A DNA stretch of 64,000 bases from Acidimicrobiia bacterium. Its GTDB lineage: Bacteria; Actinomycetota; Acidimicrobiia; Acidimicrobiales; Bin134. Both the position numbers and the translations under genes were made by a program. Shown piece after piece: positions 55,389-64,000 of the stretch (its first letter is position 1; each line of letters starts with the position of its first letter). The notes below the pieces were generated by a model. The model was not told where the DNA came from. It did no database searches and saw only the letters and a program-made list of their open reading frames with translations. The DNA is taken from assembly GCA_022819825.1 (NCBI GenBank), contig JAJEGM010000016.1, positions 29,453 to 93,452 of the forward strand, written 5' to 3'.

Positions 55389-56945
55389 CTAGAGCGGGAT
55401 GATCCCGTGCTTGCGAGGCAGCAGTTCCTCCCGCTTGGAGCGCAGCATCTCGAAACCGGCGATCACCAGGCGGCGGGTGTCGGCGGGGTCGATCACATCG
55501 TCGATATAGCCCCGCTCGGCCGCGATGTAGGGGTTGGCGTAGCGCTCGGTGTAGTCGTCGACCAACTCAGCCCGACGGGCGACGGGGTCGGCGGCGGACT
55601 GGAGCTCGCGGCGGTAGATGATCTCCACCGCTCCCTGCGGACCCATCACGGCCAATTCGGCGCCCGGCCAGGCGAACGACAGGTCGGAGCCCACCGACTT
55701 GGAGTCCATCACCACGTAGGCACCGCCGTAGGCCTTGCGGGTGATGACCTGGATGCGGGGAACGGTGGCCTCGCAATAGGCGTACAACAGCTTGGCCCCG
55801 TGGCGGATGATGCCGCCGTGCTCTTGGTCGACGCCGGGCAAGAAGCCGGGCACGTCCACCAGGGTCAGCAGCGGGATGTTGAAGGCGTCGCAGGTCCGCA
55901 CGAACCGGGCCGCTTTTGACGACGACTCGATGTCGAGCACGCCGGCCAGCACCATCGGCTGGTTGCCCACCACGCCCACGGTGTAGCCGTTGAGCCGGGC
56001 GAAGCCGCACACGATGGACTGGGCCCAGTGGGCGTGGTACTCCATGAACTCCCCGTCGTCCACCACCCCCTGGATCACCTGGCGCATGTCGTAGGGCAGG
56101 TTGGGGCTGTCGGGCATGATGTCGCGCAGCTCGGGGGTGAGCCGCTCGGGATCGTCGGTGGCATCGATCCTCGGGGGCTCCTCCAGGTTGTTGGGCGGGA
56201 GGTGGCTGATCAGGAAACGGACCTCATCAAGCACCTCCTCCTCGGTTTGGCCCACAAAGGTGGCCACCCCCGACTTGGTGGAGTGGGAGCGGGCCCCGCC
56301 CAGATCCTCCAGAGTGACCTCTTCGCCGGTAACGGTCTTCACCACGTCGGGACCGGTGATGAACATGTGCGATTTCTCGGCCACCATGAACACGAAATCG
56401 GTCATGGCCGGGCTGTACACCGCCCCGCCTGCGCACGGCCCCAGGATCACGCTGATCTGGGGGATGACGCCGGAGGACTTCACGTTGCGGTGGAAGATGC
56501 CGCCGTAGGAGTCGAGCGACACGACGCCCTCTTGAATGCGTGCCCCGGCCCCGTCGTTGAGACCGATCATGGGAGCGCCTACTGATAGCGCCAGGTCCAT
56601 CACCTTGTGGATCTTCTCGGCAAACACCTCGCCCAGCGCGCCGCCGAACACGGTGAAGTCTTGGGCGAACAAGAACACCTTGCGGCCGTCGATGGTGCCC
56701 CAGCCGGTGATCACCCCGTCGGTATAGGGCCGCTCCTCGATTCCGCTGTCCAGGGCCCGGTGGCGGGCCAGCATGTCGAGCTCGTGGAAGGAACCGTCGT
56801 CGAGCAGATACTCGATGCGCTCCCGGGCCAGCATCTTGCCCTTGTCGTGCTGGCGGTCGACCGCCCGCTGGGGTCCGGCGTGGAGGGCCTCGTGCTTGCG
56901 GCGCTCCAAGTCGTTGAGGCGGTCCTTCATCGAGTGCTCGGCCAT
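55389..56945 (-). CDS. Acyl-CoA carboxylase beta subunit (propionyl-CoA carboxylase type)
   Basis: A 518-residue carboxyltransferase. Crotonase-fold halves are seen with DGSFHELDMLARHRA, GLNDGAGARIQEGV (oxyanion-hole glycines) and the second-half KAYGGAYVVMDSKSVGSDLSFAWPGAELAVMGPQGAVEI (in parts). The residue pattern matches AccD5/PccB, which carboxylates propionyl-CoA to methylmalonyl-CoA. With the epsilon gene downstream it needs a biotinylated alpha subunit encoded elsewhere. The product could feed the mutase operon at 41-46 kb in reverse. Confidence 0.93.
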   Translation of the reverse strand: MAEHSMKDRLNDLERRKHEALHAGPQRAVDRQHDKGKMLARERIEYLLDDGSFHELDMLARHRALDSGIEERPYTDGVITGWGTIDGRKVFLFAQDFTVFGGALGEVFAEKIHKVMDLALSVGAPMIGLNDGAGARIQEGVVSLDSYGGIFHRNVKSSGVIPQISVILGPCAGGAVYSPAMTDFVFMVAEKSHMFITGPDVVKTVTGEEVTLEDLGGARSHSTKSGVATFVGQTEEEVLDEVRFLISHLPPNNLEEPPRIDATDDPERLTPELRDIMPDSPNLPYDMRQVIQGVVDDGEFMEYHAHWAQSIVCGFARLNGYTVGVVGNQPMVLAGVLDIESSSKAARFVRTCDAFNIPLLTLVDVPGFLPGVDQEHGGIIRHGAKLLYAYCEATVPRIQVITRKAYGGAYVVMDSKSVGSDLSFAWPGAELAVMGPQGAVEIIYRRELQSAADPVARRAELVDDYTERYANPYIAAERGYIDDVIDPADTRRLVIAGFEMLRSKREELLPRKHGIIPL

Positions 56946-57034
56946 TGTGGTGACAGGCTACATGGGGTCTGGGTTGTTGAGCGTGTCGTGTTTGACAGGT
57001 TGGGGATCAACGACTTCCTTTGTGTGGGGAAGGG

Positions 57035-57628
57035 ATGGGTAGCCTCACTCTCGTGGTTTTGGATTCAGGGCAGAGGCGGGTGGCGGTATTTTGCAGCTCG
57101 TCGCTGGGGACTGAGGCGGGGTTTGCGGAATTGGCGGCTGATTTGGGGCGGCGGCTGGCTGACGAGGGCATTGGGGTGGTGTTCGGCGGGGGGCGGGTCG
57201 GGCTCATGGGGGTGATGGCCGACGCGACCATGGCCGCGGGCGGCGAGGTGATCGGGGTGATCCCGAACTTCTTAGACGAGATCGAGATTGCCCATCAGGG
57301 GCTGACCGAGCTCCACCTGGTGGCCGACATGCACGAGCGCAAGCAGCTCATGTACTCGCTGTCAGACGGGTTTTGCGCACTGCCGGGCGGATTGGGGACC
57401 CAGGAGGAGTTGTTCGAAGCAGCCACCTGGACGCAGCTGGGGCTGCACGAGGGCGGGCGGTACAAGCCGGTGGTGTTGTTGGATGAGGACGGTTTCTGGG
57501 AGCCGTTGGCCGCGTTTCACCAACAGCTTGTCGATGTTGGGTTCATCAAGCCCGACAAGGCGGGGATCATCCAGCGGGCGGGCTCGATCGACGAGGCGTT
57601 GGAGCTGCTCTATCCGTCGTCGAGTTGA
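57035..57628 (+). CDS. LOG family protein (TIGR00730)
   Basis: A ~197-residue Rossmann-fold protein. It has VAVFCSSSLG, GVVFGGGRVGLMGVMADATMAAGG, the signature MHERKQLMYSLSDGFCALPGGLGTQEELFE with PGGxGTxxE (in parts). These enzymes cleave nucleoside 5'-monophosphates, typically releasing cytokinin-like bases. ATG 57035 with GGGAAGG upstream is the likely start. It overlaps the next gene's end by 19 bases (convergent). Confidence 0.88.
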   Translation: MGSLTLVVLDSGQRRVAVFCSSSLGTEAGFAELAADLGRRLADEGIGVVFGGGRVGLMGVMADATMAAGGEVIGVIPNFLDEIEIAHQGLTELHLVADMHERKQLMYSLSDGFCALPGGLGTQEELFEAATWTQLGLHEGGRYKPVVLLDEDGFWEPLAAFHQQLVDVGFIKPDKAGIIQRAGSIDEALELLYPSSS

Positions 57629-58746
57629 GACTGGAGGCCCTCTACGGCCTCGATGAACTCCTCGACGAGGTTGTAGACCACCTGGCGGGTGGGGAGGGAT
57701 TGGTTCATGGCACCCACGATTTGGCCGACGAAATAGTTGGTCAGCTTCTCAGCACCGCTGCCGGGGTGGTGGGCCACCCGGTCGATGCGGCGGCGGGGCT
57801 CACCGGTCAGCATGATCTGAAGCGGCATGGGGAGAGGGTCGGGGGTATCGGTCCGGTTCCACTCCTCGGTCCAGGCCGAGCGCAGCATCCGGGCCGGCTT
57901 GCCGGTGATAGTGCGGGACCGCTCCGTGTCAGAGGATCCAGCAGCCAGGAACTTCTGCTTGACCGCGGGGTGGGTTTCAGCCTCCTCGGTGGTAAGCCAC
58001 ACCGAGCCGCACCATGCCCCCTGGGCGCCCAGTGCCATGGCTGCAGCCATTTGGCGCCCTCGGCCGATACCCCCGGCGCCCAACACCGGCACGGGGGCTA
58101 CCGCGTCCACTACCTCGGGGATGAGAACCATGGAGCCCACCTCTCCGGTGTGGCCGCCAGCCTCGTATCCCTGAGCGACAATGATGTCGACGCCGGCGGC
58201 CACATGGCGCTCGGCGTGGGCGGCCCGGCCAGCCAGGGCGGCGACCCGGGCGCCGGCGGCATGGCTCTGGGCGATCATCTCTGGGGGAGGCGGGCCCAGC
58301 GCGTTGGCCACCAGCGCAGGTTGGTAGGCCAAGGCGATCTCGAGTTGGCGACCGGCGCGGCGGCCCGATAGCGGGGCCGCGGGACCCCAGTCCCGGGGTG
58401 AGCTGTCGTCGGGTGGCAGCGGCGGCACGTCATAGCGCTCGAGCAACTCGTCGAGAAATTGCCGGTGCTCATCGGGGATGAGGGAGTGGGCCTGCTCCAC
58501 GTCCAGTCCGCCCTGCTCCACGCCCTCGTAGCGGGCGGGAACGACAAGATCGACGCCGAAGGGGCGGTCGCCGACCTGCTCTTGGATCCAAGCCAGATCG
58601 GTTTCCAGGTCTTCCTCGGTGTGTCCGACAACGCCCAACACGCCCAATCCACCGGCCCGGCTGACCTCGGCGGCCACATCGCGGCAGTGGGTAAAGGCCA
58701 GTATCGGGAACTCGATGTCAAACATCTCGGTGACGGCAGTACGCAT
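57610..58746 (-). CDS. Nitronate monooxygenase family protein
   Basis: A 378-residue FMN-dependent TIM-barrel enzyme (NMO/2-nitropropane dioxygenase). FPILAFTHCRDVAAEVSRAGGLGVLG is at the N-terminus, and DIIVAQGYEAGGHTGEVGSM, PVLGAGGIGRGRQMAAAMALGAQGAWCGSVWL follow (quoted in parts). It oxidises alkyl nitronates or acts on related acids. A GAAAGGAAG precedes ATG 58746. Confidence 0.9.
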   Translation of the reverse strand: MRTAVTEMFDIEFPILAFTHCRDVAAEVSRAGGLGVLGVVGHTEEDLETDLAWIQEQVGDRPFGVDLVVPARYEGVEQGGLDVEQAHSLIPDEHRQFLDELLERYDVPPLPPDDSSPRDWGPAAPLSGRRAGRQLEIALAYQPALVANALGPPPPEMIAQSHAAGARVAALAGRAAHAERHVAAGVDIIVAQGYEAGGHTGEVGSMVLIPEVVDAVAPVPVLGAGGIGRGRQMAAAMALGAQGAWCGSVWLTTEEAETHPAVKQKFLAAGSSDTERSRTITGKPARMLRSAWTEEWNRTDTPDPLPMPLQIMLTGEPRRRIDRVAHHPGSGAEKLTNYFVGQIVGAMNQSLPTRQVVYNLVEEFIEAVEGLQSQLDDG

Positions 58747-58760
58747 ATCTGGTCTTCCTT

Positions 58761-59636
58761 TCAGGTCTTTCCCAATCGGCGCTTCAGGTCGTCGGCTCGC
58801 TCAACAAGATGGTCGCCGCCCAATCTGCTCATCAGCTCGGGGAACTCCGGGGTGGGGCCGGCCCACTCTAATTCGTCGAGGCCATCAAACGTCGGGGCAT
58901 CGTCGTCGATGGTGGCGATGCGGCGGAACAGCATGGCCAACTCCCGGTTCTCGGCCAGGGTGGCGGCCAGCTTGGCCGAACCCCGCACGCTCACCTCCCA
59001 CTGGCCGACAGCGTCGGGGATGTTCTCCAAGTGGATGTAGTGGGATAGCACCGTCGCGGTAGAGCGGGCCCCCCAGCCGGCCAGGCCGGGGAAGCCGTCG
59101 GCGGTGTCTCCCACCAGGGCCAGGTAGTCGGGGATCGACTCGGGTAAAACCCCGAACTTGTCCACCACCCCTTGGTGGTCGATGAGTTTCTGCTGGCGGC
59201 GGTCGTACTGCACGATGCGCCCGTCGACGGTCACGCATTGGGCCAGGTCTTTGTCGGGAGTGCAGATCAGCACCTGCTCTACTTCAGGAGCCAGAGCGGC
59301 CTTGCGGGCCGCAGCGCCCATCGCGTCGTCGGCCTCGTGCTTGACCATGGGCCAGATGCAGAAACCGGCGGCGGCTAAAGCCTCCTCCACCAGGGGGAAC
59401 TGGGCCATCAGCTCGGGGGGTACCCCTTCGCCGGTCTTGTAGCCGGGCCACAGTTCGTTGCGGAACGACTCGATCACCTTATCGGTGGCTATTCCGATGT
59501 GGGTGGCCCCGTCGTCCACCAGCTGGAGCATGCTGTGTACCACGCCCCGGGCCGCTCCCCGTTCGGCGTCGCGGTTGCCCGGGGAGAAGTGGTAGCGGAA
59601 CAGCTCATATGTCCCGTCAACAAGGTGGACCCGCAC
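58761..59636 (-). CDS. 5'-3' exonuclease domain protein
   Basis: A 291-residue stand-alone 5'-3' exonuclease like the N-terminal domain of DNA polymerase I. MRVHLVDGTYELFRYHFSPG, EADDAMGAAARKAALAPEV, LICTPDKDLAQCV and PDYLALVGDTADGFPGLAGWGARSTATVL (in parts) carry the conserved acidic metal ligands. It should remove flaps or RNA primers. The start is GTG 59636; the open frame upstream covers the divergent thiolase. Confidence 0.92.
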   Translation of the reverse strand: MRVHLVDGTYELFRYHFSPGNRDAERGAARGVVHSMLQLVDDGATHIGIATDKVIESFRNELWPGYKTGEGVPPELMAQFPLVEEALAAAGFCIWPMVKHEADDAMGAAARKAALAPEVEQVLICTPDKDLAQCVTVDGRIVQYDRRQQKLIDHQGVVDKFGVLPESIPDYLALVGDTADGFPGLAGWGARSTATVLSHYIHLENIPDAVGQWEVSVRGSAKLAATLAENRELAMLFRRIATIDDDAPTFDGLDELEWAGPTPEFPELMSRLGGDHLVERADDLKRRLGKT

Positions 59637-59688
59637 ATCGCGACCGTATCCTGTTCGGCATCGAAGGCGAACAGACAAGGGAGAAGCA

Positions 59689-60867
59689 ATGAGTGAAACG
59701 GTGATCTTGGCCGGTGCCCGCACGCCCATCGGAAAGATGTCGGGCGGGCTGGCGTCGTTTCGGGGGACCGAGCTGGGGGCGCTGGCCATTCGGGCCGCGC
59801 TGGAGAGGGCGGGCGTGGCCCCCGACCAGGTGGACTACGTGTTCATGGGTCAAGTGCTGTTGGCCGGTGAGGGTCAGGCCACGGCTCGACAGGCAGCGGT
59901 GGGGGCGGGCATCCCGATGACGGTGCCGGCTACCACGGTGAACAAGGTGTGTCTGTCGGGCATCAACACCGTTTATCTGGCCCACCAGATGATCACCGCG
60001 GGCGACGCCGAAATCGTGGTGGCCGGAGGCATGGAGTCGATGACCAAGGCGCCCTACCTGTTGACCAAGGCCCGGGAGGGGTATCGCCTGGACGACGGCG
60101 ATCTGGTGGACTCCATGATGTACGACGGGCTGTTCTGCGCTTTCGATCACTGTGCCATGGGGACAGGTACCGAGAAGTACGCCGCTTCGAGCGGCCTGCC
60201 CCGTGAGCCCCAGGATGCGTTCTCAGCCCAGTCGCATCAGCGGGCCGCGGCCGCTGCGGCCGCCGGCCGGTTCGACGACGAGGTGGTGCCGGTAGAGGTG
60301 CCCCAGCGCCGGGGCGATCCAGTGACGGTGCCGGCTGATGAGGGGGTGCGCACCGATGCCACCGCCGAGTCGCTGGGCCGACTGCGCCCGGCGTTCGCCA
60401 AATCGGGCAACATCACTGCGGGCAACGCCTCACAGATCTCCGACGGGGCCAGCGCGCTGGTGGTGGCCAGCCGGGAGCGGGCTGAGCAACTCGGCGTGGA
60501 ACCGCTGGGCACCTATGTGGGCTACGGCCAGGTGGCTGGACCCGATCCCTCGCTGCTCACTCAGCCGTCGCGGGCCATTTTCCAGGCGCTTAAGTCAGCC
60601 GACCGGAACCTGGGCGACGTGGACCTGTTTGAGATCAACGAGGCGTTCGCCGCGGTGGCTCTGGCGTCGATGGCCGACCTGGGGATTTCCGACGATGTGG
60701 TGAATGTGAACGGCGGGGCCATTGCCTTGGGCCACCCCATCGGAGCCAGTGGAAACCGCATCGTGCTTGCGTTGTTGCACGAGCTCCGCCGTCGGGGCGG
60801 CGGCTTGGGGGCAGCTGCGCTGTGCGGCGGCGGCGGCCAGGGGGACGCGCTCCTAGTAGAAGTCTGA
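59689..60867 (+). CDS. Acetyl-CoA acetyltransferase (thiolase)
   Basis: A 392-residue thiolase. The N-terminal cysteine lies in TTVNKVCLSGINTVYLAHQMI, and the second catalytic residues in GGAIALGHPIGASGNRIV and ALCGGGGQGDALLVEV. It condenses two acetyl-CoA or cleaves 3-ketoacyl-CoA. AAGGGAG precedes ATG 59689. It is divergent from the exonuclease gene. Confidence 0.96.
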   Translation: MSETVILAGARTPIGKMSGGLASFRGTELGALAIRAALERAGVAPDQVDYVFMGQVLLAGEGQATARQAAVGAGIPMTVPATTVNKVCLSGINTVYLAHQMITAGDAEIVVAGGMESMTKAPYLLTKAREGYRLDDGDLVDSMMYDGLFCAFDHCAMGTGTEKYAASSGLPREPQDAFSAQSHQRAAAAAAAGRFDDEVVPVEVPQRRGDPVTVPADEGVRTDATAESLGRLRPAFAKSGNITAGNASQISDGASALVVASRERAEQLGVEPLGTYVGYGQVAGPDPSLLTQPSRAIFQALKSADRNLGDVDLFEINEAFAAVALASMADLGISDDVVNVNGGAIALGHPIGASGNRIVLALLHELRRRGGGLGAAALCGGGGQGDALLVEV

Positions 60868-60870
60868 TTG

Positions 60871-60914
60871 TTACAAACCCAAGATGACTTGACTTCGTTT
60901 CGTCATCTTTGTAA
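60871..60914. terminator. Hairpin between the convergent thiolase and recR genes
   Basis: AAGATGAC (60881-60888) and GTCATCTT (60902-60909) are perfect 8-base arms with a 13-base loop. Outside them TTACA and TGTAA pair after a 5-base bulge. It starts 4 bases after the thiolase stop in a 146-base convergent gap. There is no clear T-run on either side, so a bidirectional terminator is a guess. Confidence 0.4.
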
Positions 60915-61013
60915 TGTAATTGCAATAAACAAGCGCCGCCTTATGCGTGTCGGTTCCCAATGCCCCCCGCCCGACTCGCTAAGGCGGTGTCTTGCGTTTG
61001 CAGACTGGTCGAC

Positions 61014-61634
61014 TTAGCCCGCCGAGATGCGCTGACGGCCCTCCAAGGCGCGGCTGAGGGTCAGCTCGTCGGCGTATTCCAGATCACCGCCCACGGGGAG
61101 GCCGCTGGCGATTCGGGTCACGGCCACCCCGAGCGGTTCGATGAGGCGGGCCAGGTACATGGCAGTGGCCTCGCCCTCGATGTTGGGGTTGGTGCAGCAG
61201 ATGACCTCGGTGACGTTTTCGTCGTTGATGCGGGCCAGCAGCTCTTTGACACGGAGTTGGTCGGGGCCGATGCCCTCGATGGGGTTTATGGCCCCGCCGA
61301 GCACGTGGTAGCGGCCTCGGAACTCCCGGGTCTTCTCCAGGGCCACAATGTCGCGAGGCTCCTCCACCACGCACAAGACCGCCGGGTCGCGGCGATGGTC
61401 AGCGCACAGCTCGCATTCGGAGTGCTCGCTGATGTTGAAGCACCGCTGGCAGAACTGAATTCGGGCCTTGGCCTCCTTGATGGCGTCGGCCAGCCTCAGC
61501 GCATCTTGCTCGGACACCTTCAGCAAGTGGAAGGCGATGCGCTGCGCCGATTTGGGGCCAATGCCCGGCAGGCGGCCCAGCTCGTCGATCAGCACCTGGA
61601 CCGGGGCGGTATAGACGCTGCTTGCGCTGTCCAT
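61014..61634 (-). CDS. recR: Recombination protein RecR
   Basis: A 206-residue RecR, which works with RecO (and RecF) to load RecA at gaps. The helix-hairpin-helix [17 protein letters not shown] lies at about 17-33. A four-cysteine zinc finger (CQRC... CELC) is at about 57-72, and a TOPRIM domain follows with [14 protein letters not shown]. It is 2 bases after dnaX, as usual. Confidence 0.97.
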   Translation of the reverse strand: MDSASSVYTAPVQVLIDELGRLPGIGPKSAQRIAFHLLKVSEQDALRLADAIKEAKARIQFCQRCFNISEHSECELCADHRRDPAVLCVVEEPRDIVALEKTREFRGRYHVLGGAINPIEGIGPDQLRVKELLARINDENVTEVICCTNPNIEGEATAMYLARLIEPLGVAVTRIASGLPVGGDLEYADELTLSRALEGRQRISAG

Positions 61635-61636
61635 GG

Positions 61637-63493
61637 CTACCCCTGTTGGCTGCTCGCGGCGGGCGGATCGAAGGTGACGAGTTCGGAGTCGGGGAATGCC
61701 GCCATGAGATTGGAAATGGCTTCTTTGGTGGCAGTCTCCTCGTCGATCAGCTCATCGGGATCCACGGCCTCAACTTCATCGTGGGCGGGAGGCGCCGGTG
61801 CCGGCTGAATGTCGGGAGGCGATGCGGTGCTGTCGTCGTCGATGGCCAGACGCAGCGGCACTGGCCGTCCGAAGTGCTCTCGGAGTGCGTCGTCTACCGC
61901 CTCGCGGACTTCCTCGCAACGGTCCAGGTGGATTTGATCAGACAGGGCGAACACCACGCTTCGGGGATCGTTGGCGATGAAGCGGCCGGCCTGGAAGCGG
62001 ATCCGGGCCCGGTTGGGAAGGTTGCCCAGGATGGCGTCGGCCCAGGCCATGACCATCTCTTCTCGACTGGGCAGGGATGCATCGGCATCGTCGGTGACCG
62101 TGGTGGCTCCGGCGGCCTCCGGGCTGCTTGGTGAAGTCGCAGGCGCTCGTCCAGCTCGCATTGCTCCCAGCGTTGGGCGAGGGGCTCGATCCGGTGCCGG
62201 TGCGGCGTCGGAGTCGGAATCCTGGGGGACAGATGCCGCCAGAGGCGGCTCGGTGTCTACGGTCTGCTTGGCTTGGAGCTGGGCGATAGCGGCTCGGGCT
62301 CGCTCATGCCCGCTGCTCGTGCTGCTGCTGGGCGAGGATTCCGGCGAGGCAGGAACGGTATCGGTGCTACCCGTCGAGGGGGTGGACGGGGGAGGACCGC
62401 GGCGCTCCAGGCGCTCGACGCGCTCCAACAGGGCGCTGGTGTCGGTGTCGAGGTCTCGGCGGGTGAGTCGTCCCAGTGCCACTTCCAAATCCACCCGGGG
62501 ATCGGGGGCTTGACGCATATCCACCAGGGCGGTCCCCAGTACCTCTAGGGCACGGGTGAGTCCGGCCGGGGGGATCTGCGCCGCGGTGGCCCGGGCGCTC
62601 TCCTGCTGGGCATCGGTGAGGTGGCTCAAGTCGGCGCCCATTTTGCTCAAGAAGGCATTCCGCAATCGATCGAGGAGGGCCTCGCCGATGATCCGGGGCT
62701 CCCGGCCCGACCGCAGGGTCTCATGCACCGCGACAAATGCAGGGCCGTAGTCTTGACCGGCTAGCGCCTCCACGATGGCGTCCACCGCGTCGAGCCGATC
62801 AGCGACACCGCCGGCGGCCACGATCTGGTCGAGGGCCGAGAGCGTGTCGCGAGCCGATCCGGCCCCCCGGTGGACGGCGTGGTTGATGGCGTCGTTGTCC
62901 ACTTCCAGTCCGGCCTGCTCCACCACCCAGCGGGCGTGGTCGGCCAGCACGTCGCCGTCGATGAGGTTGAACTCCAAGTGCTGGGTGCGACTGCGGATGG
63001 TGGGCACTACTTTGTGGGGCTCGGTGGTACACAGCACGAACACCACATGGTCGGGGGGTTCCTCGAGTGTCTTCAGCAGGGCGTTCTCCGCTCCAGGAGT
63101 GAGCATGTGGACCTCGTCCAGCACATACACCTTGGCCTGGCCGGGAGAGCCCATCGCCACTCGGGAAATGAGGTCGCGGACGTCGTCCACCTTGTTGTTG
63201 GAAGCGGCGTCGAGCTCGATGAGGTCGTAAGAAGCATTGTTGGCGATGTCCAGGCACGACTGGCACTTGCCGCAGGGCTCGCCGTCGCTGCTCAAGTCGG
63301 TGCAGTTGAGGGCCTTGGCCAGGATGCGGGCCGTGCTGGTCTTGCCGGTGCCCCGAGGACCGCTGAACAGGTAGGCATGGCCGACTCGGCCCTGTTGGAC
63401 CGCATTTTGCAGAGCCCGGACGACGGGCTCTTGCCCCCGCAGCTCCGCGAAGGAACCCGGTCGATAGCGTCGATACAGCGCCTGAAGGGCCAT
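61637..63493 (-). CDS. dnaX: DNA polymerase III subunits gamma/tau
   Basis: A 618-residue clamp-loader ATPase. Walker A is [16 protein letters not shown] (about 44-59), the zinc module [10 protein letters not shown], Walker [11 protein letters not shown], and the arginine-finger region [16 protein letters not shown] long Ser/Pro/Ala linker (about 380-500) precedes a C-terminal tau-like domain. No programmed frameshift site was checked. The ATG is at 63493. Confidence 0.96.
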   Translation of the reverse strand: MALQALYRRYRPGSFAELRGQEPVVRALQNAVQQGRVGHAYLFSGPRGTGKTSTARILAKALNCTDLSSDGEPCGKCQSCLDIANNASYDLIELDAASNNKVDDVRDLISRVAMGSPGQAKVYVLDEVHMLTPGAENALLKTLEEPPDHVVFVLCTTEPHKVVPTIRSRTQHLEFNLIDGDVLADHARWVVEQAGLEVDNDAINHAVHRGAGSARDTLSALDQIVAAGGVADRLDAVDAIVEALAGQDYGPAFVAVHETLRSGREPRIIGEALLDRLRNAFLSKMGADLSHLTDAQQESARATAAQIPPAGLTRALEVLGTALVDMRQAPDPRVDLEVALGRLTRRDLDTDTSALLERVERLERRGPPPSTPSTGSTDTVPASPESSPSSSTSSGHERARAAIAQLQAKQTVDTEPPLAASVPQDSDSDAAPAPDRAPRPTLGAMRAGRAPATSPSSPEAAGATTVTDDADASLPSREEMVMAWADAILGNLPNRARIRFQAGRFIANDPRSVVFALSDQIHLDRCEEVREAVDDALREHFGRPVPLRLAIDDDSTASPPDIQPAPAPPAHDEVEAVDPDELIDEETATKEAISNLMAAFPDSELVTFDPPAASSQQG

Positions 63494-63574
63494 TGCGCCG
63501 ACTTTACTCAGACTGAGCGACAGCTAGGCCCAGTCGGGCGGAATCAGTCGGGCCGTGGGTCTCCGGTCTCGAAA

Positions 63575-63680
63575 GTGATGGCCAGGCGGTCTGCGGCACA
63601 CCCCAGGATCCGCTGAGAGCTGCTGCCTCCCGGCCCTGACTCGGTTCACGGGCTGGCGTTGCACAGGACCCGACCATCAC
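63575..63680 (-). ncRNA. ffs: Signal recognition particle RNA (4.5S-type)
   Basis: On the minus strand the SRP core GTCAGG (63640-63635), CC-GGGA-GG tetraloop (63631-63628) and AGCAGC (63624-63619) are in order. The terminal strands GTGATGG (63680-63674) and CCATCAC (63581-63575) pair perfectly. The conserved CGTGAACC-like stretch precedes the core. It lies between dnaX and tRNA-Ser, the usual actinobacterial place. The RNA scaffolds Ffh. Ends are set by the terminal helix and may vary by a few bases. Confidence 0.87.
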
Positions 63681-63772
63681 ATTCCAAACCGGGCCCACGG
63701 CCCAGATGTCGCCAGGATAGCGGCAACCGGTGCAGGACCGCCCGTCGGTGTGCGGTAAATTCCCTAACTCCC

Positions 63773-63860
63773 GGAGGGGTGCGAGAGCGGCCGAATCGGC
63801 ACGCTTGGAAAGCGTGTGTGGCGCAAGTCACCGTGGGTTCGAATCCCACCCCCTCCGCCA
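63773..63860 (+). tRNA. tRNA-Ser (anticodon GGA)
   Basis: An 88-base class II tRNA including encoded CCA. Acceptor GGAGGGG pairs with CCCCTCC, the anticodon loop is TTGGAAA between CGC/GCG arms, a long variable arm (GTGGCGCAAGTCAC) is present, and the T-arm is GGGTTCGAATCCC. Confidence 0.96.
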
Positions 63861-63913
63861 TTGTGATGTGTCAAGACATCGGAAAGGCGTGAACCTGCGC
63901 GGGCGGGTGTTTT

Positions 63914-64000
63914 TCATGGTTTGGGTTGGGGTTGGTAGTCGCGTTGGGGGTTGAGGACGAGGGTGCGGAGGAGTTCGCCGGTGGTGTGGTCGATGACGCG
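63914..64000 (-). CDS. C-terminal end of a probable IS481-type transposase, cut by window edge
   Basis: On the minus strand 28 codons end at TGA 63914-63916: VIDHTTGELLRTLVLNP and RDYQPQP. The pattern of a tetrapeptide-like TGE-LLR-L-L-P followed by DYQP is found at the end of many actinobacterial integrase-core transposases (IS481-like). The short 53-base gap to tRNA-Ser could hold the element end (TGTCAAGACATC at about 63868). The identification is from memory of the motif and remains uncertain. Confidence 0.5.
   Translation of the reverse strand, partial: RVIDHTTGELLRTLVLNPQRDYQPQPKP

Noticed and set aside
56992..56997. TTGACA before the LOG gene
   Set aside because: No acceptable -10 hexamer lies 16-18 bases downstream.
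63646..63861. Minus-strand frame with AEGVGFEPTVTCATHAF
   Set aside because: Same artefact, produced by the antisense of tRNA-Ser and part of the SRP RNA region.

Overview
The window is the replication-origin region of a high-GC Gram-positive chromosome (Actinomycetota). The gene order sigM-like / anti-sigma / trxB / trxA / cwlM-like / parB / parA / rsmG / jag / yidC / yidD / rnpA / rpmH / dnaA / dnaN / recF / dciA-like / gyrB / gyrA is the one known around the mycobacterial origin. Further actinobacterial markers are CrgA, DUF3566, an acyl-CoA carboxylase epsilon subunit and a PASTA kinase. The mix of family III CoA transferase, luciferase-like monooxygenase, SDRs and nitronate monooxygenase, and the absence of mycolic-acid or sporulation genes, suggests a free-living lineage such as the Acidimicrobiia. 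That class assignment is inference.

Layout. 1-5.3 kb: a DUF4349 lipoprotein (cut by the window edge) divergent from an ECF sigma/anti-sigma pair, then thioredoxin reductase, thioredoxin and a CwlM-like protein with no visible amidase catalytic residues. 5.3-10.7 kb (minus strand): parB-parA with a perfect parS, rsmG, jag, yidC, yidD, rnpA and rpmH; rnpA lacks a usual start codon and its frame stays open through rpmH. 10.7-12.7 kb: the dnaA gene, noticeably AT-richer than its surroundings, with DnaA boxes upstream and a cluster of box-like repeats before dnaN (probable oriC). 12.7-21.2 kb: dnaN, recF, dciA-like, gyrB, gyrA, a TadE-like protein, DUF3566, tRNA-Ile and a 46-residue microprotein.

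21.2-31.6 kb is accessory metabolism: a minus-strand operon (LLM monooxygenase, TetR, SDR, CoA transferase, HisN-type phosphatase) headed by a promoter overlapping an inverted repeat, then pheA, larB-larC, an MBL hydrolase and a pair of AhpD-like genes. The second AhpD-like gene has an in-frame TGA exactly where the second cysteine of the CxxC motif belongs, followed by a hairpin placed as in bacterial SECIS elements. It is a strong candidate selenoprotein and the most interesting item here. 31.6-36 kb: tRNA-Leu, the PstP/PknB signalling pair, a TrpG/PabA amidotransferase and CrgA.

36-64 kb: DoxX, Ldh-type and zinc dehydrogenases, an M23 peptidase with coiled coil, a B12-dependent acyl-CoA mutase operon (two mutase subunits, MeaB GTPase, acyl-CoA dehydrogenase), an N-acyl-D-amino-acid deacylase, SDR and TauD-type oxygenase genes, lysC-asd, a double cyclophilin, aat, an acyl-CoA carboxylase beta/epsilon/MOSC operon, LOG, nitronate monooxygenase, a 5'-3' exonuclease, a thiolase, and recR-dnaX next to the SRP RNA gene and tRNA-Ser. 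The right edge holds the C-terminal end of a probable transposase. No CRISPR array, rRNA or prophage was seen.
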